Assembly (NCBI GenBank): GCA_012838345.1
Contig: DUPK01000078.1
Coordinates: 24,793-88,792 of the forward strand
DNA: 64,000 nt
Source of the DNA: Clostridiales bacterium
GTDB lineage: Bacteria > Bacillota > Clostridia > Oscillospirales > Oscillospiraceae
Reading direction: 5' to 3'
A program made the translations under genes and the position numbers. The notes under the pieces were generated by a model that saw nothing but the letters and a program-made list of their open reading frames with translations, searched no databases and was not told where the DNA came from. Of this stretch, positions 1-6,159 are shown in pieces (position 1 is the first letter of the stretch; each line of letters starts with the position of its first letter).

Positions 1-420
1 GAAACTGCCGCGGTAACCTCGAACGGCCAGATTCCGAAAATTATGGAAACGCTCTCGGCCATGGGGGTGAGCTTTGCGCTGGACGATTACGGCCAGGGCT
101 ATTCAAACTCCGACACGCTTATATGTTTTCCTTTTACCACCGTCAAGCTGGGCATGGACCTGCTTTGGAGCGCTTTTGCCTCCGAGAAGGCGAGCATAAT
201 CTATCGCAGCACCGTGGAGATGCTAAAGGAGCTCGGCATGCGCATAGTGTCCGAGGGCGCCGAGACACAGGAGCATGTCTCAATGCTCCATGAGCTAGGT
301 GTCGATTATATTCAGGGCTATTATTACGGAGAGCCGCTCGACAAAACGGGTTACCTTACCCTGCTCGCCGAGGAAAAGCGGCGCTTAGCAGACAGAGGCG
401 AAGCTCTGGGCGCTCATTGA
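1..420 (+). CDS. EAL-domain c-di-GMP phosphodiesterase, C-terminal part (5' end outside window)
   Basis: The frame is open from base 1, so the gene starts upstream. The visible 139 residues are the second half of an EAL domain, which hydrolyses cyclic di-GMP. The motifs DDYGQGYSN (usual DDFGTGYS), VKLGMDLL (the K of VKID), VSEGAETQE and IQGYYYGEPL are all present. The metal-binding Asp pair, the lysine, the late glutamate and the glutamine are therefore kept, and the Glu at the window edge may be the one of the ITES motif. The EAL signature itself and any N-terminal sensor or GGDEF domain lie outside. Probably active, but that cannot be confirmed without the first half. Confidence 0.85.
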   Translation, partial: ETAAVTSNGQIPKIMETLSAMGVSFALDDYGQGYSNSDTLICFPFTTVKLGMDLLWSAFASEKASIIYRSTVEMLKELGMRIVSEGAETQEHVSMLHELGVDYIQGYYYGEPLDKTGYLTLLAEEKRRLADRGEALGAH

Positions 421-528
421 AACGGAGCAAATTTTATTTGAAATACAAATCCTGAATTAGGCTTTAACCGTTTCGGTGCCATTGGACTTTGCTTTCTCAC
501 GCAAGACAACGGGATTTCGAGGTGTTTT

Positions 529-1800
529 ATGGAGCTTAATAAAACCCCTTTTCTTAAATACGGCCTAATCGGCGAAAAGCTCGGGCATAGCTATTCAAAG
601 CTCATACATGAAAAGCTCGGAGGCTACGCCTACGAGCTTCGTGAGATAGGCCCCGAAAATCTGGATTTGTTCCTCTCGGAGCGTAGATTTATAGGGCTCA
701 ACGTCACAATTCCTTACAAGAAAGCAGTAATCCCACACTGCAACGAGCTGAGCGACCAGGCTAAGCGCATAGGCAGCGTAAACACCCTGAAAGTGCGCGC
801 CGACGGCTCTCTTTACGGCCACAACACCGACTACGACGGCTTTGTCTACGCAGTTAAGTCGGCGGGCATCTCATTTTCCGGCAAAAAGGTCCTCATTCTG
901 GGGAGCGGCGGAACCTCCCTCACGGTCAGGTCGGCCGCCGAGGACATGGGCGCTGCCGAGATAATCACGGTGTCTCGCGGCGGGGAGATTAATTACGAAA
1001 ACGTCTATTCGCAGACCGGCGCCGAGATTATCGTCAACACCACGCCCGTCGGAATGTACCCGAAAACGGGCGAAGCGCCGATAGACCTTGCCCGCTTCCC
1101 CGCCCTTTCAGGTGTCGTGGACGTAATATACAATCCGCTCTACACAGCACTCCTTTTGCAGGCGAGAAAGCTCGGCATCCCCCACACCTGCGGGCTTCCC
1201 ATGCTGGTTGCTCAGGCAAAGGCCGCCGCAGAGCTTTTTCTGTCGAGGCCGATATCGGATAGCGAAGTGGAGCGTATCTGCCGGGAAATCATGGGAGAAA
1301 TCACAAACATAGTTCTCATCGGTATGCCTGGCAGCGGCAAAACCACGATTGGGAAGAAGCTGGCGCTGATTCTAAACAAAAAATTTACCGACACCGACGA
1401 CCGGACGGTCGAGCGGGCCGGTATGAGCATACCCGATATTTTTGAAAAGTACGGCGAGGCACATTTCAGGGATTTGGAGACGGAAGTCATTCGGGAAATC
1501 GGCAGGCAGACGGGTCTTGTGATAGCAACCGGCGGCGGCGCCGTTATCAGAGAGGAAAACCGCGACGCGCTGAGGCAAAATGGTCGCATCTACTATGTCA
1601 CGCGCGACATCGGCGCTCTCAGCACCGAAAACCGCCCCTTATCAAGCTCGCTAGACGCGCTTTACGAGCTTGATAAGGCGCGCAGGCCGCTTTACACTTC
1701 CTTTAGCGACGTGACGATTTCCAACAATGACAGCATTGAAGCCGCTGTCAAGGCAATCGCGGAGGATTTTTATGAGAATTTTGGTAATAAACGGCCCTAA
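529..1800 (+). CDS. aroE/aroK: Fused shikimate dehydrogenase / shikimate kinase (AroE-AroK)
   Basis: Bifunctional cytosolic enzyme of 423 aa for two consecutive steps of the shikimate pathway: 3-dehydroshikimate reduction with NADPH, then ATP-dependent phosphorylation of shikimate. Residues 1-260 are AroE: shikimate-binding HSYSK, NVTIPYKK with the catalytic lysine, NTDYDGF, the nucleotide loop LGSGGTS and NTTPVGMYP. From about residue 263 the AroK part starts: P-loop GMPGSGKTT, DTDD, the shikimate-binding Arg in HFRDLE, ATGGGAV, and RRPLY near the end. The two parts are in one frame with no stop, so this is a true fusion. Start ATG 529 follows GAGGTG four bases upstream. The 3' end overlaps aroQ by 29 bp, so the two are co-transcribed. 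Confidence 0.95.
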   Translation: MELNKTPFLKYGLIGEKLGHSYSKLIHEKLGGYAYELREIGPENLDLFLSERRFIGLNVTIPYKKAVIPHCNELSDQAKRIGSVNTLKVRADGSLYGHNTDYDGFVYAVKSAGISFSGKKVLILGSGGTSLTVRSAAEDMGAAEIITVSRGGEINYENVYSQTGAEIIVNTTPVGMYPKTGEAPIDLARFPALSGVVDVIYNPLYTALLLQARKLGIPHTCGLPMLVAQAKAAAELFLSRPISDSEVERICREIMGEITNIVLIGMPGSGKTTIGKKLALILNKKFTDTDDRTVERAGMSIPDIFEKYGEAHFRDLETEVIREIGRQTGLVIATGGGAVIREENRDALRQNGRIYYVTRDIGALSTENRPLSSSLDALYELDKARRPLYTSFSDVTISNNDSIEAAVKAIAEDFYENFGNKRP

Positions 1801-2212
1801 CCTGAACATGTTAGGGATAAGGGAGCCTGAAATATACGGCTCTCAAACCTATGAGGACCTTGTGAGTTTTGTAAAGGATGTCTGCCGCGAGCAGAACATT
1901 GAGGTTGAATTCTTTCAGTCGAACCATGAAGGCGCCATTGTGGACGCCATACAGGCGGCATACGGAAAATTTGACGGGATTGTCATAAACCCGGCCGCCT
2001 ATACCCACACCAGCATAGCGATTCTGGACGCGCTCAAAACAGTAAACATCCCGGCAGTAGAGGTGCATCTGAGCGACATTTACAAGCGGGAAAATTTCAG
2101 GCATATTTCGTATGTGGCCCCTGCCTGTATAAAGACCTTCTACGGTTTTGGCTTTGAGGGCTACCGTCTGGCCGTGCTCTCGATAAAGGAGTACCTTGAA
2201 AAGGGCGCCTAG
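1772..2212 (+). CDS. aroQ: Type II 3-dehydroquinate dehydratase
   Basis: Dodecameric type II dehydroquinase of 146 aa, forming 3-dehydroshikimate upstream of AroE. Family motifs are GPNLNMLG at the N-terminus with the active-site Tyr in EIYG, QSNHEGAIVD, INPAAYTHTS, the catalytic His in VEVHLSD, and the Arg in FRHISYVAP. The start is ATG 1772, preceded by GGAGG at 1761-1765; a longer reading from 1727 adds residues foreign to the family. It lies within the 3' end of the AroE-AroK fusion. Its TAG stop (2210-2212) overlaps the stop of the convergent sigK fragment. Confidence 0.95.
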   Translation: MRILVINGPNLNMLGIREPEIYGSQTYEDLVSFVKDVCREQNIEVEFFQSNHEGAIVDAIQAAYGKFDGIVINPAAYTHTSIAILDALKTVNIPAVEVHLSDIYKRENFRHISYVAPACIKTFYGFGFEGYRLAVLSIKEYLEKGA

Positions 2213-2286
2213 CAGGTTTTGTCGCCAAGTTCGGCCTTGAGCTTCTCAAGCGCTCTCTTTTCAATTCGCGATACATATGGTATCGC
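2209..2286 (-). pseudogene. sigK: 3'-terminal fragment of sporulation sigma factor SigK, separated from its 5' part
   Basis: Read leftward from 2286, 25 codons encode AIPYVSRIEKRALEKLKAEL followed by GDKTC and a TAG stop. The string YVSRIEKRAL is the distinctive end of region 4.2 of the mother-cell sigma factor SigK; SigE, SigF and SigG differ there (known family sequences). The match breaks off just upstream of YVSR, where SigK should read Gly-Ile-Ser-x-Ser, and an in-frame TAA follows. The break falls inside a perfect inverted repeat and 54 bp from a serine recombinase gene. This is what one half of a sigK gene split by a skin-type element looks like. The stop codon overlaps the aroQ stop. 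The N-terminal half is not in this window. It may be rejoined by excision or be a dead remnant. Confidence 0.75.
2268..2286. other. Candidate recombination (att) site at the sigK break point
   Basis: Perfect 7-bp arms GCGATAC / GTATCGC separated by 5 bp (ATATG). Dyad symmetry around a short core is typical of large serine recombinase sites. It lies exactly where the sigK reading frame stops matching the family and 54 bp beyond the stop of the recombinase gene. Assignment as att is an inference; no second copy was found in the window. Confidence 0.5.
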
Positions 2287-2339
2287 TTATTGTAAGTGAA
2301 TAATTACCAATTTAATGCGCCCACCCGCGGCGCATATTT

Positions 2340-3929
2340 TTATTGGCTTGACTTCTCGCCGCCCTCCGGCGGGGCGAAGCGAAAGCGGATTATGAGCTCT
2401 TTATTCTCCGTAAGCTCGACTCTCTCAATCAGGCTGACCAGCACTTCCCTGCTAGCAAACGCGCTGTCTATAAATCTCTGAGCGAACTCCCCGGCCTGTG
2501 CCTCGACCGGAGCGGCGGGGCAGTCGGCGCTCTCAAGCTCCGAGAGCCTTCGCTCTAGCGCTGCGCGCTCTCCCTTGACACGAGGGTAAACCCTTTCAAA
2601 ATCCCCCTCGTCCAAGACCCCGCTCAGTCTGTCCAGATAGATTTTCTCAAGTCGGGCGCTTAAACTTTCGATTTTGGCTTTCAGCTCCTTTGTATCGTTT
2701 TCAGCCCTTTGAGATTTGAGCGCTTCCCTAATGCTCCGCTCGGCTGTTGCCAGAAGCTCCTCGGGCTTTAGGTGCTCTTCGCATACCTCACGCACTTTTT
2801 TCAAGACAGCCTCCGTCACCGTCTTTTCCTTAATCGAGTGACAGGTGCAGACCCCTGATTTTGTATAGCGCTGATATGTCCTGCAAACAAAGTAGAGGCA
2901 GTCCTCGCCCTTTGAGTTTTTGCGGTTTATGACTCCAAGCGGATAAGTACACTCGTGGCAGTGTATTAGGCCTTTGAGCAGGAAGTCGTACCGGCGTAGG
3001 CGCGTTCTCCTGCGGCTTTTAAGGAGCGACTGTACCTTATAAAAAGTATCCTTATCAATAATCGGCTCGTGCGTACCCTCTACCACCACCCAGTTTTCCC
3101 TGGCCTGCCTTATGCTCTTTTTGGATTTGTAGCTTATCTTCATGCTCCTGCCCTGGACCATATTTCCGATGTAAATCTCGTTTTGCAGCATATCGGAGAT
3201 TCTCTCGCCGCTCCAGAGGCCAGCATAGGGCCCCGTGCGCCCCTGCTTCAGTCCCGCATAAGCCGCTGGCGTCGGTATTTTCTCTTCGTTTAGCCTAACT
3301 GCAATCTGATGGCAGCTCATCCCCTCAAGGGCCAGATTGAAAATGCGCCGCACCAGAGGGGCCGCATTTTCGTCGACAATGATTTTGTTTTTATCGCCAG
3401 GATGCTTTTTGTAGCCGAACAGGGGCTTTCCGCCGATAAACAGGCCCTTTCGCTGCTTGTCACGCTTTACGCTCTTTATCTTCTTGGAGATGTCCCTGGC
3501 GTACATGTCGTTCATTATGGCGCGAAAGGGCGTAATGTCGTTTGCGCTGCTCTCGACGCCGGTGTCTATTCCGTCGAGAACCGATATGTACCTCACCCGG
3601 TTTTCGGGGAAATAGCGCTCCATGAAGTGTCCGGTCATTATGTAGTCGCGCCCTAAGCGGGATAAATCCTTTGTTATGACCATGTTGATTGCCTTTGTCT
3701 CAATATCGGCAATCATGCGTTTGAAGGCTGGCCTGTCGAAATTCGTGCCCGACCAGCCGTCGTCGATGTATGTGTCGTATACAGTGAGCTTGTTTTCATG
3801 TGCAAAGCGGCGCAGTAGCGATATTTGGTTGCTTATGCTCTCCGATGGCCCTTCATTTTCGTCCTCCTTTGATAGCCTTATGTACAGCCCCGCGCGGTAC
3901 TCCTCGGGATTACTTATATTCAGGTACAT
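2340..3929 (-). CDS. Large serine recombinase (SpoIVCA / skin-element type)
   Basis: Site-specific recombinase of 529 aa. The N-terminal resolvase domain (about 12-160) has YIRLSKED, the nucleophile-region SESISNQ, and the arginines of KDLSRLGRD. A recombinase domain follows (about 180-300), then a zinc ribbon with CHEC and a later CxC pair (about 345-390), and a coiled-coil segment to about 480. Length and order match large serine integrases, including SpoIVCA that excises skin from sigK. Start ATG 3929 follows GGAGGAG. The 5' end overlaps a 66-codon ORF by 20 bp. The gene reads toward the sigK fragment, placing it at the element edge. No frameshift is seen, so the enzyme may be functional. 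Confidence 0.92.
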   Translation of the reverse strand: MYLNISNPEEYRAGLYIRLSKEDENEGPSESISNQISLLRRFAHENKLTVYDTYIDDGWSGTNFDRPAFKRMIADIETKAINMVITKDLSRLGRDYIMTGHFMERYFPENRVRYISVLDGIDTGVESSANDITPFRAIMNDMYARDISKKIKSVKRDKQRKGLFIGGKPLFGYKKHPGDKNKIIVDENAAPLVRRIFNLALEGMSCHQIAVRLNEEKIPTPAAYAGLKQGRTGPYAGLWSGERISDMLQNEIYIGNMVQGRSMKISYKSKKSIRQARENWVVVEGTHEPIIDKDTFYKVQSLLKSRRRTRLRRYDFLLKGLIHCHECTYPLGVINRKNSKGEDCLYFVCRTYQRYTKSGVCTCHSIKEKTVTEAVLKKVREVCEEHLKPEELLATAERSIREALKSQRAENDTKELKAKIESLSARLEKIYLDRLSGVLDEGDFERVYPRVKGERAALERRLSELESADCPAAPVEAQAGEFAQRFIDSAFASREVLVSLIERVELTENKELIIRFRFAPPEGGEKSSQ

Positions 3930-4110
3930 TTCGCTCCTCCGCGCTCTCTCCTACCGGCGATCTATCTGGGACAAACGGCGAGGATACCTCTTGTACGCTT
4001 TGCCCAAGCTCCCTTTGAAGATATAAGCGAAATGAGCGGACAAGCAAATCCCGCACATGCTCCGCTCCTTCTGAAAATAGGCATGTTACGCAAATCTCTG
4101 GTTTACTCAT
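3910..4110 (-). CDS. Small protein of unknown function translationally coupled to the recombinase
   Basis: A 66-codon ORF starting MSKPEICVTCLFSEGAEHV on the minus strand, preceded by GGGGGTG about 10 bases upstream of its ATG. It overlaps the start of the recombinase by 20 bp, so the two are probably translated together. It contains a CxxC pair near the N-terminus and an amphipathic stretch. Not recognised; a regulator or directionality factor for the recombinase is a guess from position only. Confidence 0.5.
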   Translation of the reverse strand: MSKPEICVTCLFSEGAEHVRDLLVRSFRLYLQRELGQSVQEVSSPFVPDRSPVGESAEERNVPEYK

Positions 4111-4520
4111 ATGTGCCTTACACCCCCTTTTTGCATCGTTAAAAGATATGCAAAACTCCGGGGCTTTTGCCTGTCCTTAAAAAATGGGTAAATCACATAT
4201 ATTTTGAAGGCAAAAACCGGTGGACTCGTATGGCCCCTTATGTATAGCAATAAATTCGGCTTGAGCAAATATGCGCAAGCTTCGAATTAAAAGAAATACG
4301 CAGCATATATCGCGGCTTAAGGGAAACAATAAGCACTGAATAATGTAATATGAGATTCCGGAGGTTTATTTAATAGGATACGCATCGCGACAGGAAAAGC
4401 GCTCGAAGCCATAGATAAAGGTTCAAAGGCGGCAATCAGGCTGCAAGCCTTTGGCTTTCGCTGCGCCGAGCTAAAAGGTCTTATTGAGCTAAAACTTGGA
4501 TGTGTACAGAGGTTAAATGT
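4111..4520. other. Intergenic region, no complete gene
   Basis: AT-rich stretch between the leftward recombinase pair and the rightward lipoprotein, presumably holding both promoters. From about 4363 a frame without a start codon stays open for some 50 codons (plus strand, up to a stop overlapping the lipoprotein start) with codon use like real genes. It may be a gene remnant. No second copy of the 2268-2286 dyad was seen. Confidence 0.4.
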
Positions 4521-5414
4521 ATGAAAAATCTGGCTTGCTTCATTCTCGCTTTATTGATTTATCTGGTTTTCACAGCCTGCGGGGCGCCGGCGCCCGCAAA
4601 CACCGAGGGCCCGCCGGCTGCCACACCCACGCCGCAGCAGACTGCACAGCCTACAGCAGCGCCCAAAGGAGAACCCGCCATTGAAAGTACCGTCATATAC
4701 GACGAAGGCGGCGTTAAGGTCACGGCCAAATCGCTGTCATTAAACGGCCTTCTCGGGCCTGAGTTGGACGTCCTCATTGAAAATAACACTGACAAAAATC
4801 TCACAATACAGGCGCAAAATGTCTCCGTAAATGACTTCATGATAAGTACGATTTTCTCGTCAGACGTCCCCTCCGGCAAAAAGGCAAACGACGCAATCGT
4901 GTTTGAAAGCTGGAGTTTGGAGGCGTCAAAGGTTGATAAAATAGCCGGCATCGAGCTTTACCTCAGTATTTTTGAAACTGACAGCCTGGACGACTACGCA
5001 ATATCCGATAAGATAACCATCCAGACTTCCGTTGCTGACAGCCACACCCAGCAGGTGGACCGCTCGGGAAAAACGGTGCTTGACGAGGGCGGCATCACAA
5101 TCATCTGCAAAGGCATAGACCATGAGGGCTTTCTCGGCCCCGAGATTGTGTTCCTAATCGAGAACAATTCTGAATATGATATAACCGTCCAGGCGGGTTC
5201 TTTCTCCGCAAACGGCTTTTCAATCGACCCCGTGTTCTCAAGCGATGTTTTAAGCGGGAAGAGAATCGTCGACTCCATGACTGTTTTGCAAAGCGATATG
5301 GAGGACAATGAAATAGAGACTATCTCGGAGATTGAGTTCAGCCTTATTATTTTCGACGCCGATACGTTTGAAGATATTATAAAATCAGAGCCGGTAACCT
5401 TGGAATTTGAATAG
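4521..5414 (+). CDS. Lipoprotein with two tandem ~115-residue repeats
   Basis: Predicted membrane-anchored lipoprotein of 297 aa. The signal peptide ends in LVFTAC (lipidated Cys20), and a Thr/Pro/Ala-rich linker follows. Two similar domains come next, at about 55-170 and 180-297. Each begins with a DEGG-(V/I) strand and carries GxLGPE, (V/F)LIENN, the pattern (V/T)QA-x-x-xSxN-x-F and FSSDV-x-SGK. The duplication is visible by eye. Start ATG 4521 is preferred over the in-frame ATG 4500 because it gives a normal signal peptide and has AGAGGTT upstream. Function is unknown. The domains resemble immunoglobulin-like extracellular modules of Firmicute lipoproteins, without identifiable ligand residues. 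Confidence 0.8.
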   Translation: MKNLACFILALLIYLVFTACGAPAPANTEGPPAATPTPQQTAQPTAAPKGEPAIESTVIYDEGGVKVTAKSLSLNGLLGPELDVLIENNTDKNLTIQAQNVSVNDFMISTIFSSDVPSGKKANDAIVFESWSLEASKVDKIAGIELYLSIFETDSLDDYAISDKITIQTSVADSHTQQVDRSGKTVLDEGGITIICKGIDHEGFLGPEIVFLIENNSEYDITVQAGSFSANGFSIDPVFSSDVLSGKRIVDSMTVLQSDMEDNEIETISEIEFSLIIFDADTFEDIIKSEPVTLEFE

Positions 5415-5447
5415 CAGTTTTATAGTTATATACTCCCCGCCAAAATG

Positions 5448-5493
5448 CAAAAAGCCCCGTAGAGCCGCGACAAAGCGGCCTCCGGGGTTTGAT
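5448..5493. terminator. Hairpin terminator, probably bidirectional
   Basis: Stem GCCCCG/CGGGG with an inner GCCGC/GCGGC stem. T-runs lie on both flanks (stronger leftward). It lies 34 bp after the lipoprotein stop. Confidence 0.65.
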
Positions 5494-5587
5494 ATTCGCA
5501 TTGTCAAGAGAACGTTCCGGTGATTTTCAGCTATTGGCAAGCGCCTTATCCTTGCTCGAGGCTTCTTTTCATTGCCCATAGGATAAA

Positions 5588-5619
5588 ACAAAAAGGCGAG
5601 CCCAATAAGGGCTCACCTA
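5588..5619 (-). terminator. Terminator of tRNA-Pro
   Basis: On the minus strand GGTGAGCCC-loop-GGGCTCGCC followed by TTTTTG, starting one base after the encoded CCA. Confidence 0.85.
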
Positions 5620-5696
5620 TGGTCGGAGTGTCGGGACTTGAACCCGAGGCCTCTTGGTCCCGAACCAAGCGCGATACCAAACTTCGCCACACCCCG
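5620..5696 (-). tRNA. tRNA-Pro (anticodon CGG)
   Basis: Cloverleaf read on the minus strand: acceptor CGGGGTG/CACTCCG with one G-T pair, discriminator A and encoded CCA. The anticodon stem CTTGG/CCAAG holds the loop TTCGGGA, giving anticodon CGG (codon CCG). The T-loop is GGTTCAAGTCC. 77 nt including CCA. Confidence 0.95.
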
Positions 5697-5703
5697 ATAC
5701 GTA

Positions 5704-5732
5704 CTTATGAGGACAAAACCTAGTGTTATCAA
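5704..5732 (-). promoter_or_regulatory. Candidate promoter for tRNA-Pro
   Basis: Minus strand TTGATA (5727-5732), 17-bp spacer, CATAAG (5704-5709), just upstream of the tRNA 5' end. Confidence 0.5.
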
Positions 5733-5749
5733 TGCCTTGCGGTAGTGTT

Positions 5750-5817
5750 GTCGGATTGCGTCGGATTGTGTACGCTGTTCCGTGGGTACTCGCGTGGGTA
5801 CTTGCGGTGGGTACTCG
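5750..5817. repeat. Short tandem repeats upstream of tRNA-Pro
   Basis: Two copies of GTCGGATTG(C/T) at 5750-5769, then three copies of GTGGGTACT(C/T)G at 5782-5817 spaced 12-13 bp. No gene is seen here. Purpose unknown. Confidence 0.6.
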
Positions 5818-5911
5818 TCACGTTAAACTATTAACCGCTTTAAGCTGTTCGGACAAAGGCAACGTCTGGCGGCTGATTCTACATCACATCCCACCGGTGA
5901 ACGTGCTATTT

Positions 5912-5941
5912 ATACTACCACAATCTTTTGACCCGTGTCAA
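5912..5941 (-). promoter_or_regulatory. Strong leftward promoter-like sequence
   Basis: Minus strand TTGACA (5936-5941), 18-bp spacer, TAGTAT (5912-5917). Transcription from here would run about 200 nt before entering tRNA-Pro. No ORF with a ribosome site lies between, so it may make a long tRNA leader or a separate small RNA. Confidence 0.5.
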
Positions 5942-6127
5942 GTGCTTTTTGGCTTCGACTTGAGCACCGCCGAATAAGGCTCTTAGGATAAAAAATTATG
6001 AGAGAACAAGCAAACAACTGAACATATTTTGCATAGATTGCGGCGGCATTAGCATCGGGGAAGCCGGGCTTAACACGGGCTTCAGCTGGGACGGCGGCTA
6101 TGTGGTTATAAACTGAATGCATGAAAT

Positions 6128-6158
6128 AAAAATGGCAGACCGGTTGGTCTGCCATTTT
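6128..6158 (-). terminator. Terminator of the PucR-type regulator
   Basis: AAATGGCAGACC/GGTCTGCCATTT hairpin with A- and T-runs on the flanks, starting 2 bp after the regulator stop codon. Confidence 0.85.
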
Positions 6159-6159
6159 G

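Noticed and set aside
5723..5977. 84-codon plus-strand frame in the tRNA-Pro upstream region
   Set aside because: No ribosome site, low-complexity translation from the tandem repeats, and it runs against the strong leftward promoter.
5998..6117. Plus-strand frame reading NIFCIDCGGISIGEAGLN, vaguely like motif I of DNA cytosine methyltransferases
   Set aside because: No start codon, no ribosome site, under 45 codons and no further methyltransferase motif; at most a remnant.
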